Both the position numbers and the translations under genes were made by a program. From NCBI RefSeq assembly GCF_000003815.2, contig NC_049984.1:20533498-20597497 (forward strand): 64,000 bases of DNA, given 5' to 3'. Positions 55,387 to 64,000 of the stretch are shown here, piece by piece (positions within the stretch are counted from its first letter, which is position 1; every line of letters starts with the position of its first letter). Below the pieces are notes generated by a model. The model made no database searches and had not been told where the DNA came from. It saw only the letters and a list, made by a program, of their open reading frames with translations. The stretch comes from Branchiostoma floridae. Its lineage: Eukaryota > Chordata > Leptocardii > Amphioxiformes > Branchiostomatidae.

Positions 55387-55780
55387 GTAGGTGTGAAATA
55401 ATAGTTAGGCCCCGTTCATGATGCAAAAATACAAACGGTTCTATCTAAAGGGCCATTTTGAAAATCACGCAATGTGTTATGACTGCAATCCAAGTGCTAC
55501 ATCCTGTTCCTGTGTCTATAGATCCTTCACGACATCTGCGAGCAGATGTCGGCAGTCATGAGTGTCTAGATTGGACCTAAATTATGTCTCCTACGATTTT
55601 TTTCTCCCCTTTAAAAAAAAATCTGTGCATTTTTGATTTAACAAACAAATACATGGATGAAGTAGAAATTAGTGATATTTTCTGTGCCATTTCTCATGAT
55701 AAACTTTGTTCTTTTCTCCTTGATGACCATGTGACAGTGAATGTACATGTAAGTTAATAACAGCGTGCGTCCTATTGCAG
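55387..55780 (+). other. Piezo intron 20
   Basis: Ordinary intron sequence. CACGACATCTGCGAGCAGATGTCG (55527-55550) forms a small palindrome. Confidence 0.45.
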
Positions 55781-55876
55781 TGTACCCTTGGTACAACCGT
55801 GGCATGCCAGACAACCTGGTGAGGTGGATGTTTCTGCCTGATTATAATCTCAGACCAAACTCCTGGCTCCTATTAG
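55781..55876 (+). CDS. Piezo: Piezo coding exon 21 (phase 1 to 1)
   Basis: VYPWYNRGMPDNLVRWMFLP then DYNLRPNSWLLL. It aligns with DYPWRWSRAVPMNSALIKWL and YLPDFFRAPNS of PIEZO1. Acceptor TCCTATTGCAG, donor TTAG/GTGACA. Confidence 0.94.
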
Positions 55877-56338
55877 GTGACACATTTTCTTTTCTTTCAT
55901 TGATGTTCCTTCATTGGTTAGGTCATTAAGACTACCTTAGGCCTAGGGTTTGCGTAGAGATGTCAACCCAGGCTTTTTGACTTCATAGGTATACAAACAA
56001 AAATGTACAACAGTTGTACATGTTTTTGTATACTGTTAGATTCTGATGACCTTTCTCCCTTTTTTGCATTATGTAGAAATTAGCAGGAATTGTTTTTCTT
56101 AAAAGAGACATCAATGCCTAGATAATTGTCAAACATTTAGTTGGTGTGGCCTTAAGTTGTGGCCTATGCCTAAAGGTGCTTTAAGTAAGCGAGTGGCATT
56201 ATTTCGACTAATGTCTTAATTCCGTTTTTATTGATTTTTCTGTGACATCTAACCCTTCCCGTTCTGGAAGTATATTTATCTGCTTCCCTTTCTTTTACAT
56301 GTTGATTGATCTATATTAATTGCTGTTTTGTTGTGTAG
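55877..56338 (+). other. Piezo intron 21
   Basis: Contains TTGGTGTGGCCTTAAG at 56139-56154, an isolated end of the Harbinger MITE seen at 14719 and 40408. Nothing else. Confidence 0.5.
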
Positions 56339-56495
56339 CGGACTTCTTCCAGCTGCTGTTTGTGTCTATCCAATGGCAAGTCTTCTTGGTGGAGGGGAAC
56401 CCTTCTACAATAGAAGTGGGAGGGGACAATCAGGACATTCATGATGACATTGAGGCTATGATGACAAACCCTGTTCCAGACTTCACTGTTGCCAA
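56339..56495 (+). CDS. Piezo: Piezo coding exon 22 (phase 1 to 2)
   Basis: ADFFQLLFVSIQWQVFLVEG then an acidic loop NPSTIEVGGDNQDIHDDIEA and MMTNPVPDFTVA. DFFQLLFVSIQWQVF matches DFLLLLCASQQWQVF, and NPVPDF matches NPVPNF of PIEZO1. Acceptor TTTTGTTGTGTAG, donor CCAA/GTAAGA. Confidence 0.95.
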
Positions 56496-56544
56496 GTAAG
56501 AAATGGAGATGTCAGCAATCAACTTTTTTTAGAATTCTGTTAAA

Positions 56545-57080
56545 TGGAGCTCCGTAAGGTACATGTATTGGTCTGTCTGTGTGCATGTCTATATCTGTGT
56601 GTGGCAAAAATTGCATTGGGTGCCTTGAAATAGCTCTTGTGCTCAAGAATAAGGGATAAGGAAGTTTGAACCCCTAGCAGCTTGTTTTCAAGTTCTCAAG
56701 AAAGAAACAATTTCATTTTTGTCATTATTTTTGATATGTAGTGTACAAAGTGAAATACTAATTATGCAAAATGGGAGTACATTTGCATGATTAATGAGAA
56801 TTTTCTATCATTATAGCAGTTTTTTCAATGTACAATTTTTTATCTCATGTCTCAGACATGATATGGTCTTGACATTTGGGTAGCAGATACATGTAGCTTT
56901 TGACATCAGGACAAGGTGGTGTACATTTGAGCCCCCCATTCGTGTATGTTTGATTTTAGTACAGACTGACCAGGCATTTTTATCAAGACATTCAAAAGAG
57001 GATAACTGAAGAAAGGAATGACAGATTTCCATCATTTTAGGCATGCAGGTAGCTTAGGCAAAGATGTTCATAATTTTATA
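56545..57080 (-). repeat. Modular dispersed repeat in intron 22
   Basis: Reverse-complement copy of the module at 11600-12060: ACTAATTATGCAAAATGGGAG, TTTGCATGATTAATGAGAAT, TATCATTATAGCAGTTTTTTC and GAGGATAACTGAAGAAAGGA. Confidence 0.65.
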
Positions 57081-57301
57081 ACGTACCGTTATGCAAATGA
57101 GAAACTATCCCCTACATGCATAAGTTGTAGTGATATTTTTCAGACCTTCATATTCAACCCAACCTGCAAACTTATGGATATATCCCATCCATGCTATTTC
57201 TGCTATCAGTACAGTCATGCATCTCAATTCATGCCATCAACAGAATCTATGTTGTCAATTGGTTAATGCTGGTGTCATTTTATTTCTGTCTGCCCTTCAA
57301 G

Positions 57302-57323
57302 GTCATATTTGGACATGATAAAG
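57302..57323 (+). CDS. Piezo: Piezo coding exon 23, 22-nt microexon (phase 2 to 0)
   Basis: Completes a Lys codon and encodes SYLDMIK. Vertebrate PIEZO1 has SYLDMLK at the same place. Acceptor TTTCTGTCTGCCCTTCAAG, donor AAAG/GTAAGT. A very short exon but both homology and phase are exact. Confidence 0.9.
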
Positions 57324-57775
57324 GTAAGTGCAGGTTTTGATTAAAATGGTGTTTTGACCCTATATAACATTATAGTAAGAGAAGTACAACGGTTACCATG
57401 TATGATATGGTCTCATACGCCAGTAAGGCTGTTCCATTGACTTCCATTGTAAAATACTCATCAGATTTCATATGGCTGCATATTAGATAAAGAAACTGTC
57501 TTCCTGGAGCTGTATTGCTTTCTAATGCAATTGATTGATTGATTGATACACACACACACAAGTTTTGTTCTTCAGACAGTCCATGTCCACAAATATAACC
57601 AAAGGTAATTGGCATGTAGGACATCTACTGGTTACTGCACTTACCCACTATCCGCAAGAAGCTCTCCTCAGCCATCAGCACCTGACCACATCACTCAGGA
57701 CAAAAAAAAGCATCTACATTGTACCTAATCCTGTCAGGAAGAAGCAAGCTTAAATCTCAAATTTGTTTTGTATCA

Positions 57776-58206
57776 GTTGGGACTAGGGGTGGGTACCATT
57801 ACCGAAAATTCAGGTCCGGTTCAGGTCCAGAGGTCCAGGTTTGGACCTGAACCTGATTCAGTATGTGAAAACTTGTGGATGGACGATGCTCAAAGCAATG
57901 GTCCATTTCACAACAAAGAAATCTGTTTTGTGGAGTATTTGACGCCCACTGGCGTTGTAAAATCCTACAAGGCTTACTGCCTCTGTACGATTGATTGTAA
58001 AACTTGGTAGAAATGACTATAGACTCCACTCTACTTCGTTCTAGTTATTCTCTTCGAATATATGATTCATATAATCTGTTAATTTTGTAATAGGTCCAAC
58101 ATCTGGTTCACCAATTTTTTTTCAGGTCCAGTTTTTCTGGACCAGTCCAATAAAAAAAATGGTTTTGTACCGGTACACCATACCGGTACCCACCCCTAGT
58201 TGGGAC
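57776..58206. mobile_element. hAT-type MITE with 8-bp target duplication
   Basis: Element 57784-58198 with ends TAGGGGTGGGTACC / GGTACCCACCCCTA and perfect GTTGGGAC duplications (57776-57783, 58199-58206). An 8-bp duplication and the GGGGTGGG terminus are hAT hallmarks. The interior has GGACCTGAACC and GGTCCAGG blocks. A decayed relative is at 6990-7310. Confidence 0.9.
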
Positions 58207-58305
58207 TAATAAAACCTTAAAGTTTTATAACTATGATACAATCTCTTGGGGCCCATTTACTCTTTTATATATTTGTACACATGTATGTGCCGCTGAAACT
58301 GTGTA

Positions 58306-58520
58306 ACGCTGGTTCACCTTTAACCGTGGTATAATCTTTATCCGATGTTTTTCAAAACAGCGCATTTAGGGATATCAAGTCATCGTACGGTTGTTTCAAA
58401 TTGTAATATTTCCAAAATATACCAGCTTGAACTCACATTTTGTCGGCATCATAGCCCTAATAACCCTGCTTTTGAAAACAGCGAATATAGGTTACCCCGC
58501 GGATAAAGGTGAACTAGGGT
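58306..58520 (+). mobile_element. 215-bp TA-flanked MITE, copy 2
   Basis: Ends ACGCTGGTTCACCTTTAACC / GGATAAAGGTGAACTAGGGT with TA at 58304-58305 and 58521-58522. Same length and orientation as 47341-47555. The arms share GATATNAAGTC and AACAGCG-like blocks. Confidence 0.8.
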
Positions 58521-58640
58521 TACACTTAGAATGAATATTGTCACATAAACCAGTAATGATGGGGGGAAGCATCTCTTGTAAAGCATCTCTTGTAAAGTAA
58601 TTCCAAAATGCTGAATTGAACAAATTACATATATTTACAG

Positions 58641-58804
58641 CAATTTGTGTTTGGATACTTATTCTGGGTAACTCTGGCCATCGTATTCATCACTGGGACC
58701 ACACGCATCAGTTTGTTCTGTTTGGGCTACCTGGTCGGCTGCTTTTATTTCCTACTGCATGGTCAAGAATTCCTCATGAGCCCCACCAATGTCATTCTGA
58801 AGAG
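58641..58804 (+). CDS. Piezo: Piezo coding exon 24 (phase 0 to 2)
   Basis: QFVFGYLFWVTLAIVFITGT, TRISLFCLGYLVGCFYFLLH and GQEFLMSPTNVILK. It matches FRYLFWLVLVVVFVTGATRI and GLGYLLACFYLLLFG of PIEZO1. Acceptor TATATTTACAG, donor AGAG/GTGAGG. Confidence 0.96.
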
Positions 58805-58967
58805 GTGAGGCCCTTCTATGTGTCTGACAATTTTTTGACAACTGTCGTAAAATGAGTTTAATTGTTTTAACTGCCTAATTAGTCAGTCTTTTTTTCTATC
58901 AGTTCAGTACGTAGAGCAGGATAGAAAGGTCTGTGTCAATGAAGTTGAATGTGCTTTTGTGTTTCAG

Positions 58968-59025
58968 ATGGCACAAATTGATTGCCTATAACTTTGCTGT
59001 CATCTTCATCAAAGGGTTTCTGCAG
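58968..59025 (+). CDS. Piezo: Piezo coding exon 25 (phase 2 to 0)
   Basis: (R)WHKLIAYNFAVIFIKGFLQ, corresponding to LWDCLILYNVTVIISKNMLS of PIEZO1. Acceptor CTTTTGTGTTTCAG, donor GCAG/GTGAAT. Confidence 0.92.
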
Positions 59026-59285
59026 GTGAATTGGCTTTTTGAGTTAAAGTATGATATCCTCTCTCACTCGAATCTTACTACATGGAAAGTTACAATCTAT
59101 AAGTGTGTTTGTAATAGAGTCTATAGATTCAAGTATTGTTATGTATGCTAGAGACATTTAAAGGGTATATTATTGTTTCAGTAGCACCTTTAACATTGGA
59201 CATTGAGTACTGAGAAAGAAGCCCTTACTTCAGTGCTTTTGCTCGCCATTTATTCATTCTACATGTATATCTTTGCTCTTTGTAG

Positions 59286-59382
59286 GTTGCAGCCTGCGCT
59301 TATCTTAAGACTTTAAAGGAGAAGAGCTGCTTCTTTGTTCAGCTCCTCAGTCTGGTATGCATGATTCCAGGGTATGATGTAG
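59286..59382 (+). CDS. Piezo: Piezo coding exon 26, last one in window (phase 0 to 1)
   Basis: VAACAYLKTLKEKSCFFVQL, LSLVCMIPGYDV. CFFVQLLSLVC matches CWVIQLFSLVC of PIEZO1. It ends at GTAG/GTAAGA after one base of a codon, so the protein continues in exons beyond 64000. I searched 59383-64000 for the next expected block (an acidic GYDP..E.CLLP-like segment) and did not find it. Confidence 0.93.
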
Positions 59383-59496
59383 GTAAGATAATCTGATTTT
59401 TTCCAGCTTTATTTGTGCCCGGTTTCACCTTCCACCTTCGGTTTGGGGATTATGCGTCCGTGGCATTCAGATGCAGATCCAAAGCAATGACAATTT

Positions 59497-62400
59497 GTTA
59501 TTTACGGGAGGGTCTTTTCAGCGAATGCCCACAAACGCCCACTCTAGAGAAGTCCGCGCTGCACGAATCTCATTTTTTTTTGCTTGGAATATGTCCACGT
59601 TGTGCTCCCATGTATTAATCCTGAGTTTCAAGTCAATCCATTGACCCGAAGTGACATAAATCAAAGTTTTCGATTCTCGATGGTCTTTTTAGCGAACGCC
59701 CAGCAAAATGTCTTTTTAGCGAATGCCCACTATATCCACAAAAATATCGGCCGTCGCGCAACGACACCTAAACCTACCGCCACAAACATGTTCAAGATGG
59801 TGTCCCATTGATGTGTACGGAGTTTCCGTGCTTTACAAGCATTTTAAGTCCCTGTTTTTGGTCAAAATGTACGGCGACGATACTACCATACATTAACTAT
59901 AGCAATTCAAAATGGCGGGCACTAGTCATGTGACCTCCTTGCGGGACTGTTCTATAAGTATCGCGGGAGGGACTGTTGTAGCATAGCTTCTCATACAACC
60001 ATTTTAGAGTGAATTCTGAACAAGATTTTCAATTCATAGTGCTATCATCTGACTGATATTTACATTGTGGTCCTTTTTTCTGTGCTATTATTACCCAGGT
60101 TTGAGGAACTTAGTGCAAATATGGATATTGATTCACCTCAGTGCCCAATTAATGTACAAAAGGCTCAGACACATAAGTGTTATAAACCTGACTAGGGGCA
60201 GGTAACCAATACTAGATAAACATAGCTATTTATTATTAACAATACTATTTACATTATAATAATAACTCTTCACAAAACTGGACTTTTCTTATCTTTATTT
60301 ATCACAGAAACATTGTTACAATGAGGATTTGATTAGATGAGTATCTGTTACAGTGTGTACAAACTTATTTCAAATACAAAAATGTATTTCATTTCACTTC
60401 CTAAATATTTTTAAAGTATTGGAAGAAGTTGACACATAAACAATATTAATTGCATTATTTGTGTGCAGTAAAATGTGACCACATGCTATCAATAGCCTAA
60501 TAAAATGTTGGAACATGGCACGAGCGGGCTCCTCTTCTGAGTACAGAAAGAAAATGTTTATAACATTTAGTTATGACGTAGAAAATTTCAATTGTAAAAT
60601 GTACCTTTATTAACATTTACAAACAAATTGTTTTTTTCTCTTCTTAATAAATGACAACAATACGGGTAATTAAGGTGTGTTTCCTTTTATAACAGGCCAG
60701 GTAAGACGCCGTACAGGTAAGTAAGGTGTGTTTCCTTTGTTTACAGACCAGGTAAGACACCGTACAGGTGAGTAACGTGTATTTCCTTTGTTTACAGACC
60801 AGGTAAGACACCGTACAGGTGAGAAACGTGTATTTCCTTTGTTTACAGACCAGGTAAGACACCATACAGGTGAGTAACGTGTATTTCCTTTAATAACAGG
60901 CCAGGTTAGACACCATACAGGTAAGTAAGATGCGTTTCCTTTTATAACAGACCAGGTAAGACACCGTACAGGTGAGTAACGTGTATTTCCTTTGATTACA
61001 GACCAGGTAAGACACCGCACAGATGAGTAAGGTGTCTTTCCTTTGCCCATAGACCAGATAGGGCATTATACAGGTACATGTAAGTAAGTTGCTTTACTCA
61101 CCTGTATAATACCTATCTGGTCTATAGGCAAATGAAAGACGCCTTACTCGCCTGTATAATGGCCTATATGGTAGTATATAGGCAAAGGAAAGTTGCTTTA
61201 CTCACCTGTATAATACCCTATCTGGTATATAGGCGAAGGAAAGACACCTAACTTACCTGTATAATACCCTATCTGGTCTATAGGCAAAGGAAAGTTGCTT
61301 TACTCACCTGCATAATACCCTATCTGGTCTATAGGCAAAGGAAAGACGCCTTACTCACCTGTATAATGGCCTATATGGTATATAGGCAAAGGAAAGACGC
61401 CTTACTCACCTGTGTAATACCCTATCTGGTCTATAGACAAAGGAAACACACCTTACTCACCTGTGCGGTGTCTTACCTGGTCTGTAATGAAAGGAAATAC
61501 ACGTTACTCACCTGTACGGTGTCTTACCTGGTCTGTAATGAAAGGAAATACACGTTACTCACATGTACGATGTCATACCTGGTCTGTTATAAAAAGAAAC
61601 ACACCTTACTTACCTGTATGGTGTCTTACCTGGCCTGTTATCAAAGGAAATACACGTTACTCACCTGTAAGGCGTCTTACCTAGTCTGTAGTCAAGGAAA
61701 CACACCTTACTCACCTGTACGGTGTCTTACCTGGTCTGTAATCAAAGGAAATACACGTTACTCACCTGTACGGCGTCTTACCTAGTCTGTAGTCAAGGAA
61801 ACACACCTTACTCACCTGTACGGTGTCTTACCTGGTCTGCTATAAAAGGAAACACACCTTACTTACCTGTACGGCGTCTTACCTGGCCTGTTATAAAAGG
61901 AAACACACCTTACTTACCTGTATTGTTGTGACAGTCATTTATTAAGAAGAGATAAAACAATTTGTTCGTAAATGTTAATAAAGGTACATTTTACAGTTGA
62001 AATTTTCTATGTAATAACTACTAGTAAATGTTATAAAACATTTCCTTTCTGTACTCAGAAGAGGAGCCCGCTCGTGCCATGTTCCAACATTTTATTAGGC
62101 TATTAATAGCATGTGGTCACATTTTTCTGCACACAAATAATGCAATTAATATTGTTTATGTGTCAACTTCTTCCAATACTTTAAAAATATTTAGGAAGTG
62201 AAATGAAATACATTTTTGTATTTGAAATAAGTTTGTACACACTGTAACAGATACTCATCTAATCAAATCCTCATTGTAACAATGTTTCTGTGATGAATAA
62301 AGATAAGAAAAGTCCAGTTTGGTGAAGAGTTATTATTATGATGTAAATAGTATTGTTAATAATAAATAGCTATGTTTTTCTAGTATTGGTTACCCGCCCC

Positions 62401-63083
62401 TAGTCAGGTTTATAACACTAATGTGTCTGAGCCTTTTGTACATTAATTGGGCACTGAGGTGAATCAATATCCATATTTGCACTAAGTTCCTCAAACCTGG
62501 GTAATAATAGCACAGAAAAAAGGACCACAATGTAAATATCAGTCAGATGATAGCACTATGAATTGAAAATCTTGTTCAGAATTCACTCTAAAATGGTTGT
62601 ATGAGAAGCTATGCTATAACAGTCCCTCCCGCGATACTTATAGAACAGTCCCGCAAGGAGGTCACATGACTAGTGCCCGCCATTTTGAATTGCTATAGTT
62701 AATGTATGGTAGTATCGTCGCCGTACATTTTGACCAAAAACAGGGACTTAAAATGCTTGTAAAGCACGGAAACTCCGTACACGTCAATGGGACACCATCT
62801 TGAACATGTTTGTGGCGGTAGGTTTAGGTGTCGTTATTTTTGTGGATATAGTGGGCATTCGCTAAAAAGACATTTTGCTGGGCGTTCGCTAAAAAGACCA
62901 TCGAGAATCGAAAACTTTGATTTATGTCACTTCGGGTCAATGGATTGACTTGAAACTCAGGATTAATACATGGGAGCACAACGTGGACATATTCCAAGCA
63001 AAAAAAATGAGATTCGTGCAGCGCAGACTTCTCTAGAGTGGGCGTTTGTGAGCATTCGCTAAAAAGACCATGCGGTTATTTAC
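59497..63083. mobile_element. 3.57-kb foldback element with 9-bp target duplication
   Basis: Element 59506-63074 between perfect GTTATTTAC repeats (59497-59505 and 63075-63083). The two arms are about 1.15 kb each, highly similar inverted copies: GGTCTTTTCAGCGAATGC at the left end, GCATTCGCTAAAAAGACC at the right end, and GGCACGAGCGGGCTCCTC (60518) against its complement at 62063. Between the arms lies a mirrored array of 51-bp units (60665-61925). No transposase frame. The 9-bp duplication and very long terminal repeats match Foldback/Mutator-type elements. Confidence 0.9.
60665..61925. repeat. Mirrored array of 51-bp units with splice-site-like sequences
   Basis: The left half (60665-61080) reads ACCAGGTAAGACACCGTACA then GGTGAGTAACGTGTATTTCC then TTTGTTTACAG per unit. 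The right half (61085-61925) is the same in reverse complement. Each 51-bp unit holds two donor-like words (CAG/GTAAGA and CAG/GTGAGT) and an acceptor-like pyrimidine tract with ACAG. The innermost part has degenerate units with GTATAATACCCTATCTGGTC. Because 51 is a multiple of three, long open frames arise on both strands (up to 139 codons) without coding meaning. Confidence 0.9.
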
Positions 63084-64000
63084 TCCTTAACAACGTGCAG
63101 CCTTCGTAGGCACATCATAATGTACAATTTGTTACTGTTAGAGTGTTGGGCTCAGAGCCAAGAGGTTCTGGATTCTAAGTCTTACTATTTATGTCATACC
63201 TGTGACGCGAAAAAGTTCGATACGGGTGTTCCGGACCGTGTGATAACTTCCGTATCACACAGGTTTGAAAGTTGTATCACACAGCCTTCCTTTGAGTAAA
63301 TCGAACCATTTCGAGCGGGCCAAGTGCGGCACGGTTGGCAATCGAAATACCTGATTCAGACGTTGGAACATTGCTGTTGTAAAGCTTAATCTGATATTTG
63401 TAAAGGTATTTTCGCTAACGAAAAGTGATTTTATGCCTACCTCAGGAAGGTCCGAGCAATTACACGTAGAGACACATAATCAGCCCAACACAATCAGATT
63501 TTTTGGCGGTAATACCAGAGATGATTTAATTAGAAAAACACAGCTGGCCAAGGCTTTACCATGAACTAGCTGACTGAAAAAGGTCTGAACAGATTTTTCC
63601 CGCCGGCTGCGACCACATGTAAGATCTGTCCATCACACTAAGGGCGGCTCCTCATTGGTCTGCGTCTGCAGGCACGACCGCATGGTAGTTTCAGCTTACA
63701 CCGTTTTTGCAGGCTTTTGTGAGCTGTCACAGTAAATACTAAATACTTGCTCAACCCCCTGAGTCCGCCCTAAAATCGGTATTTAATGATACATATGAAA
63801 TTTATGATCCCAATCATAATTCATTTTTGGCATGATTTGATTTTGCTACAGCAGGTGTTAAACACAAGTTTGACTGTACATTTAACTGTATGATTAGGAA
63901 CTCTAGAACTGTTCAACTGGAAGTTCCAACACAAAAATTGTACTTGCTTAGATTTTCGATTGATCAGCACAGAAACACACCACACGACAGAAACACATTT
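63084..64000 (+). other. Right edge, no exon seen
   Basis: Presumably still Piezo intron 26. Includes TTTGACTGTACATTTAACTG at 63870-63889, related to the dispersed repeat end at 13500. The sequence around 63220-63290 repeats GTGTGATACAACTTTC/GTATCACACAG-like words. Confidence 0.45.

Noticed and set aside
55387-55390. Alternative donor GTAG/GTGTGA for exon 20
   Set aside because: It adds four bases and breaks the frame into exon 21, whereas TTG/GTAGGT keeps it.
60665-61925. CRISPR-like array
   Set aside because: Units are contiguous with no unique spacers, and the window is clearly animal DNA. The same applies to the arrays at 15959 and 28570.
60644-61931. Open frames of up to 139 codons with YLVCKQRKYTLLTCT repeats
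   Set aside because: They arise from the 51-bp tandem unit and occur on both strands as mirror images.

Overview
The window is animal nuclear DNA. It is AT-rich and full of introns, transposon remnants, minisatellites and three assembly gaps (12631-12731, 25989-26088, 38495-38810). The one host gene I can support is the 5' half of a Piezo mechanosensitive cation channel gene on the + strand. Its start codon is at 10180 and its last visible exon ends at 59382 in splice phase 1, so the gene runs off the right end. I could chain 26 coding exons with GT/AG borders and consistent phases: 3847 coding nt, about 1282 codons, roughly the first half of a protein family of about 2,500 residues. The protein reads as a chordate-like Piezo, with a GHTGR motif after the second membrane segment, an AWSITYHSW block, an NCT sequon, a KYF/KFGLE block and a QWQVF block. 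The repeat repertoire and the Piezo sequence suggest an invertebrate chordate, most likely amphioxus (Branchiostoma). That is an inference from the sequence style, not a proof.

Layout. 1-10100: upstream region with a possible noncoding first exon near 140-298, a modular repeat (907-3300) carrying a tRNA-derived SINE, a dead RTE-like LINE on the - strand (about 3611-6650), small minisatellites and repeat remnants. 10104-18731: 5' UTR, coding exons 1-3, a composite repeat with a tandemly duplicated 0.82-kb module, a Harbinger-type MITE, and a 48-bp minisatellite that starts inside exon 2 and duplicates its splice donor. 17189-17850: a palindromic Penelope-like remnant carrying two hammerhead-ribozyme-like motifs. 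18609-38186: exons 3-13, with LINE and Tc1 remnants, two near-identical 2-kb repeats (introns 6 and 13), a 1.4-kb minisatellite and two TTAA-flanked foldback MITEs, one of them with a LINE inserted in it. 38187-48074: a long intron-rich stretch with nested TA-flanked DNA elements and two exons that join the phases (46484-46593 and a 21-nt microexon at 46993-47013). 48075-59382: exons 16-26 with further MITEs. 59497-63083: a 3.57-kb foldback element with perfect 9-bp target duplications, whose centre is an array of 51-bp units that look like splice donors and acceptors.

The encoded protein portion is the N-terminal blade of the channel: pairs of hydrophobic segments separated by acidic or basic cytosolic loops. 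The pore, cap and C-terminal domain lie beyond the window. Almost everything else is mobile DNA sitting in Piezo introns. A recurring theme is tandem DNA that carries splice-site-like sequence: the exon 2 array, the GTGAGT-rich intron 16 and the foldback element.
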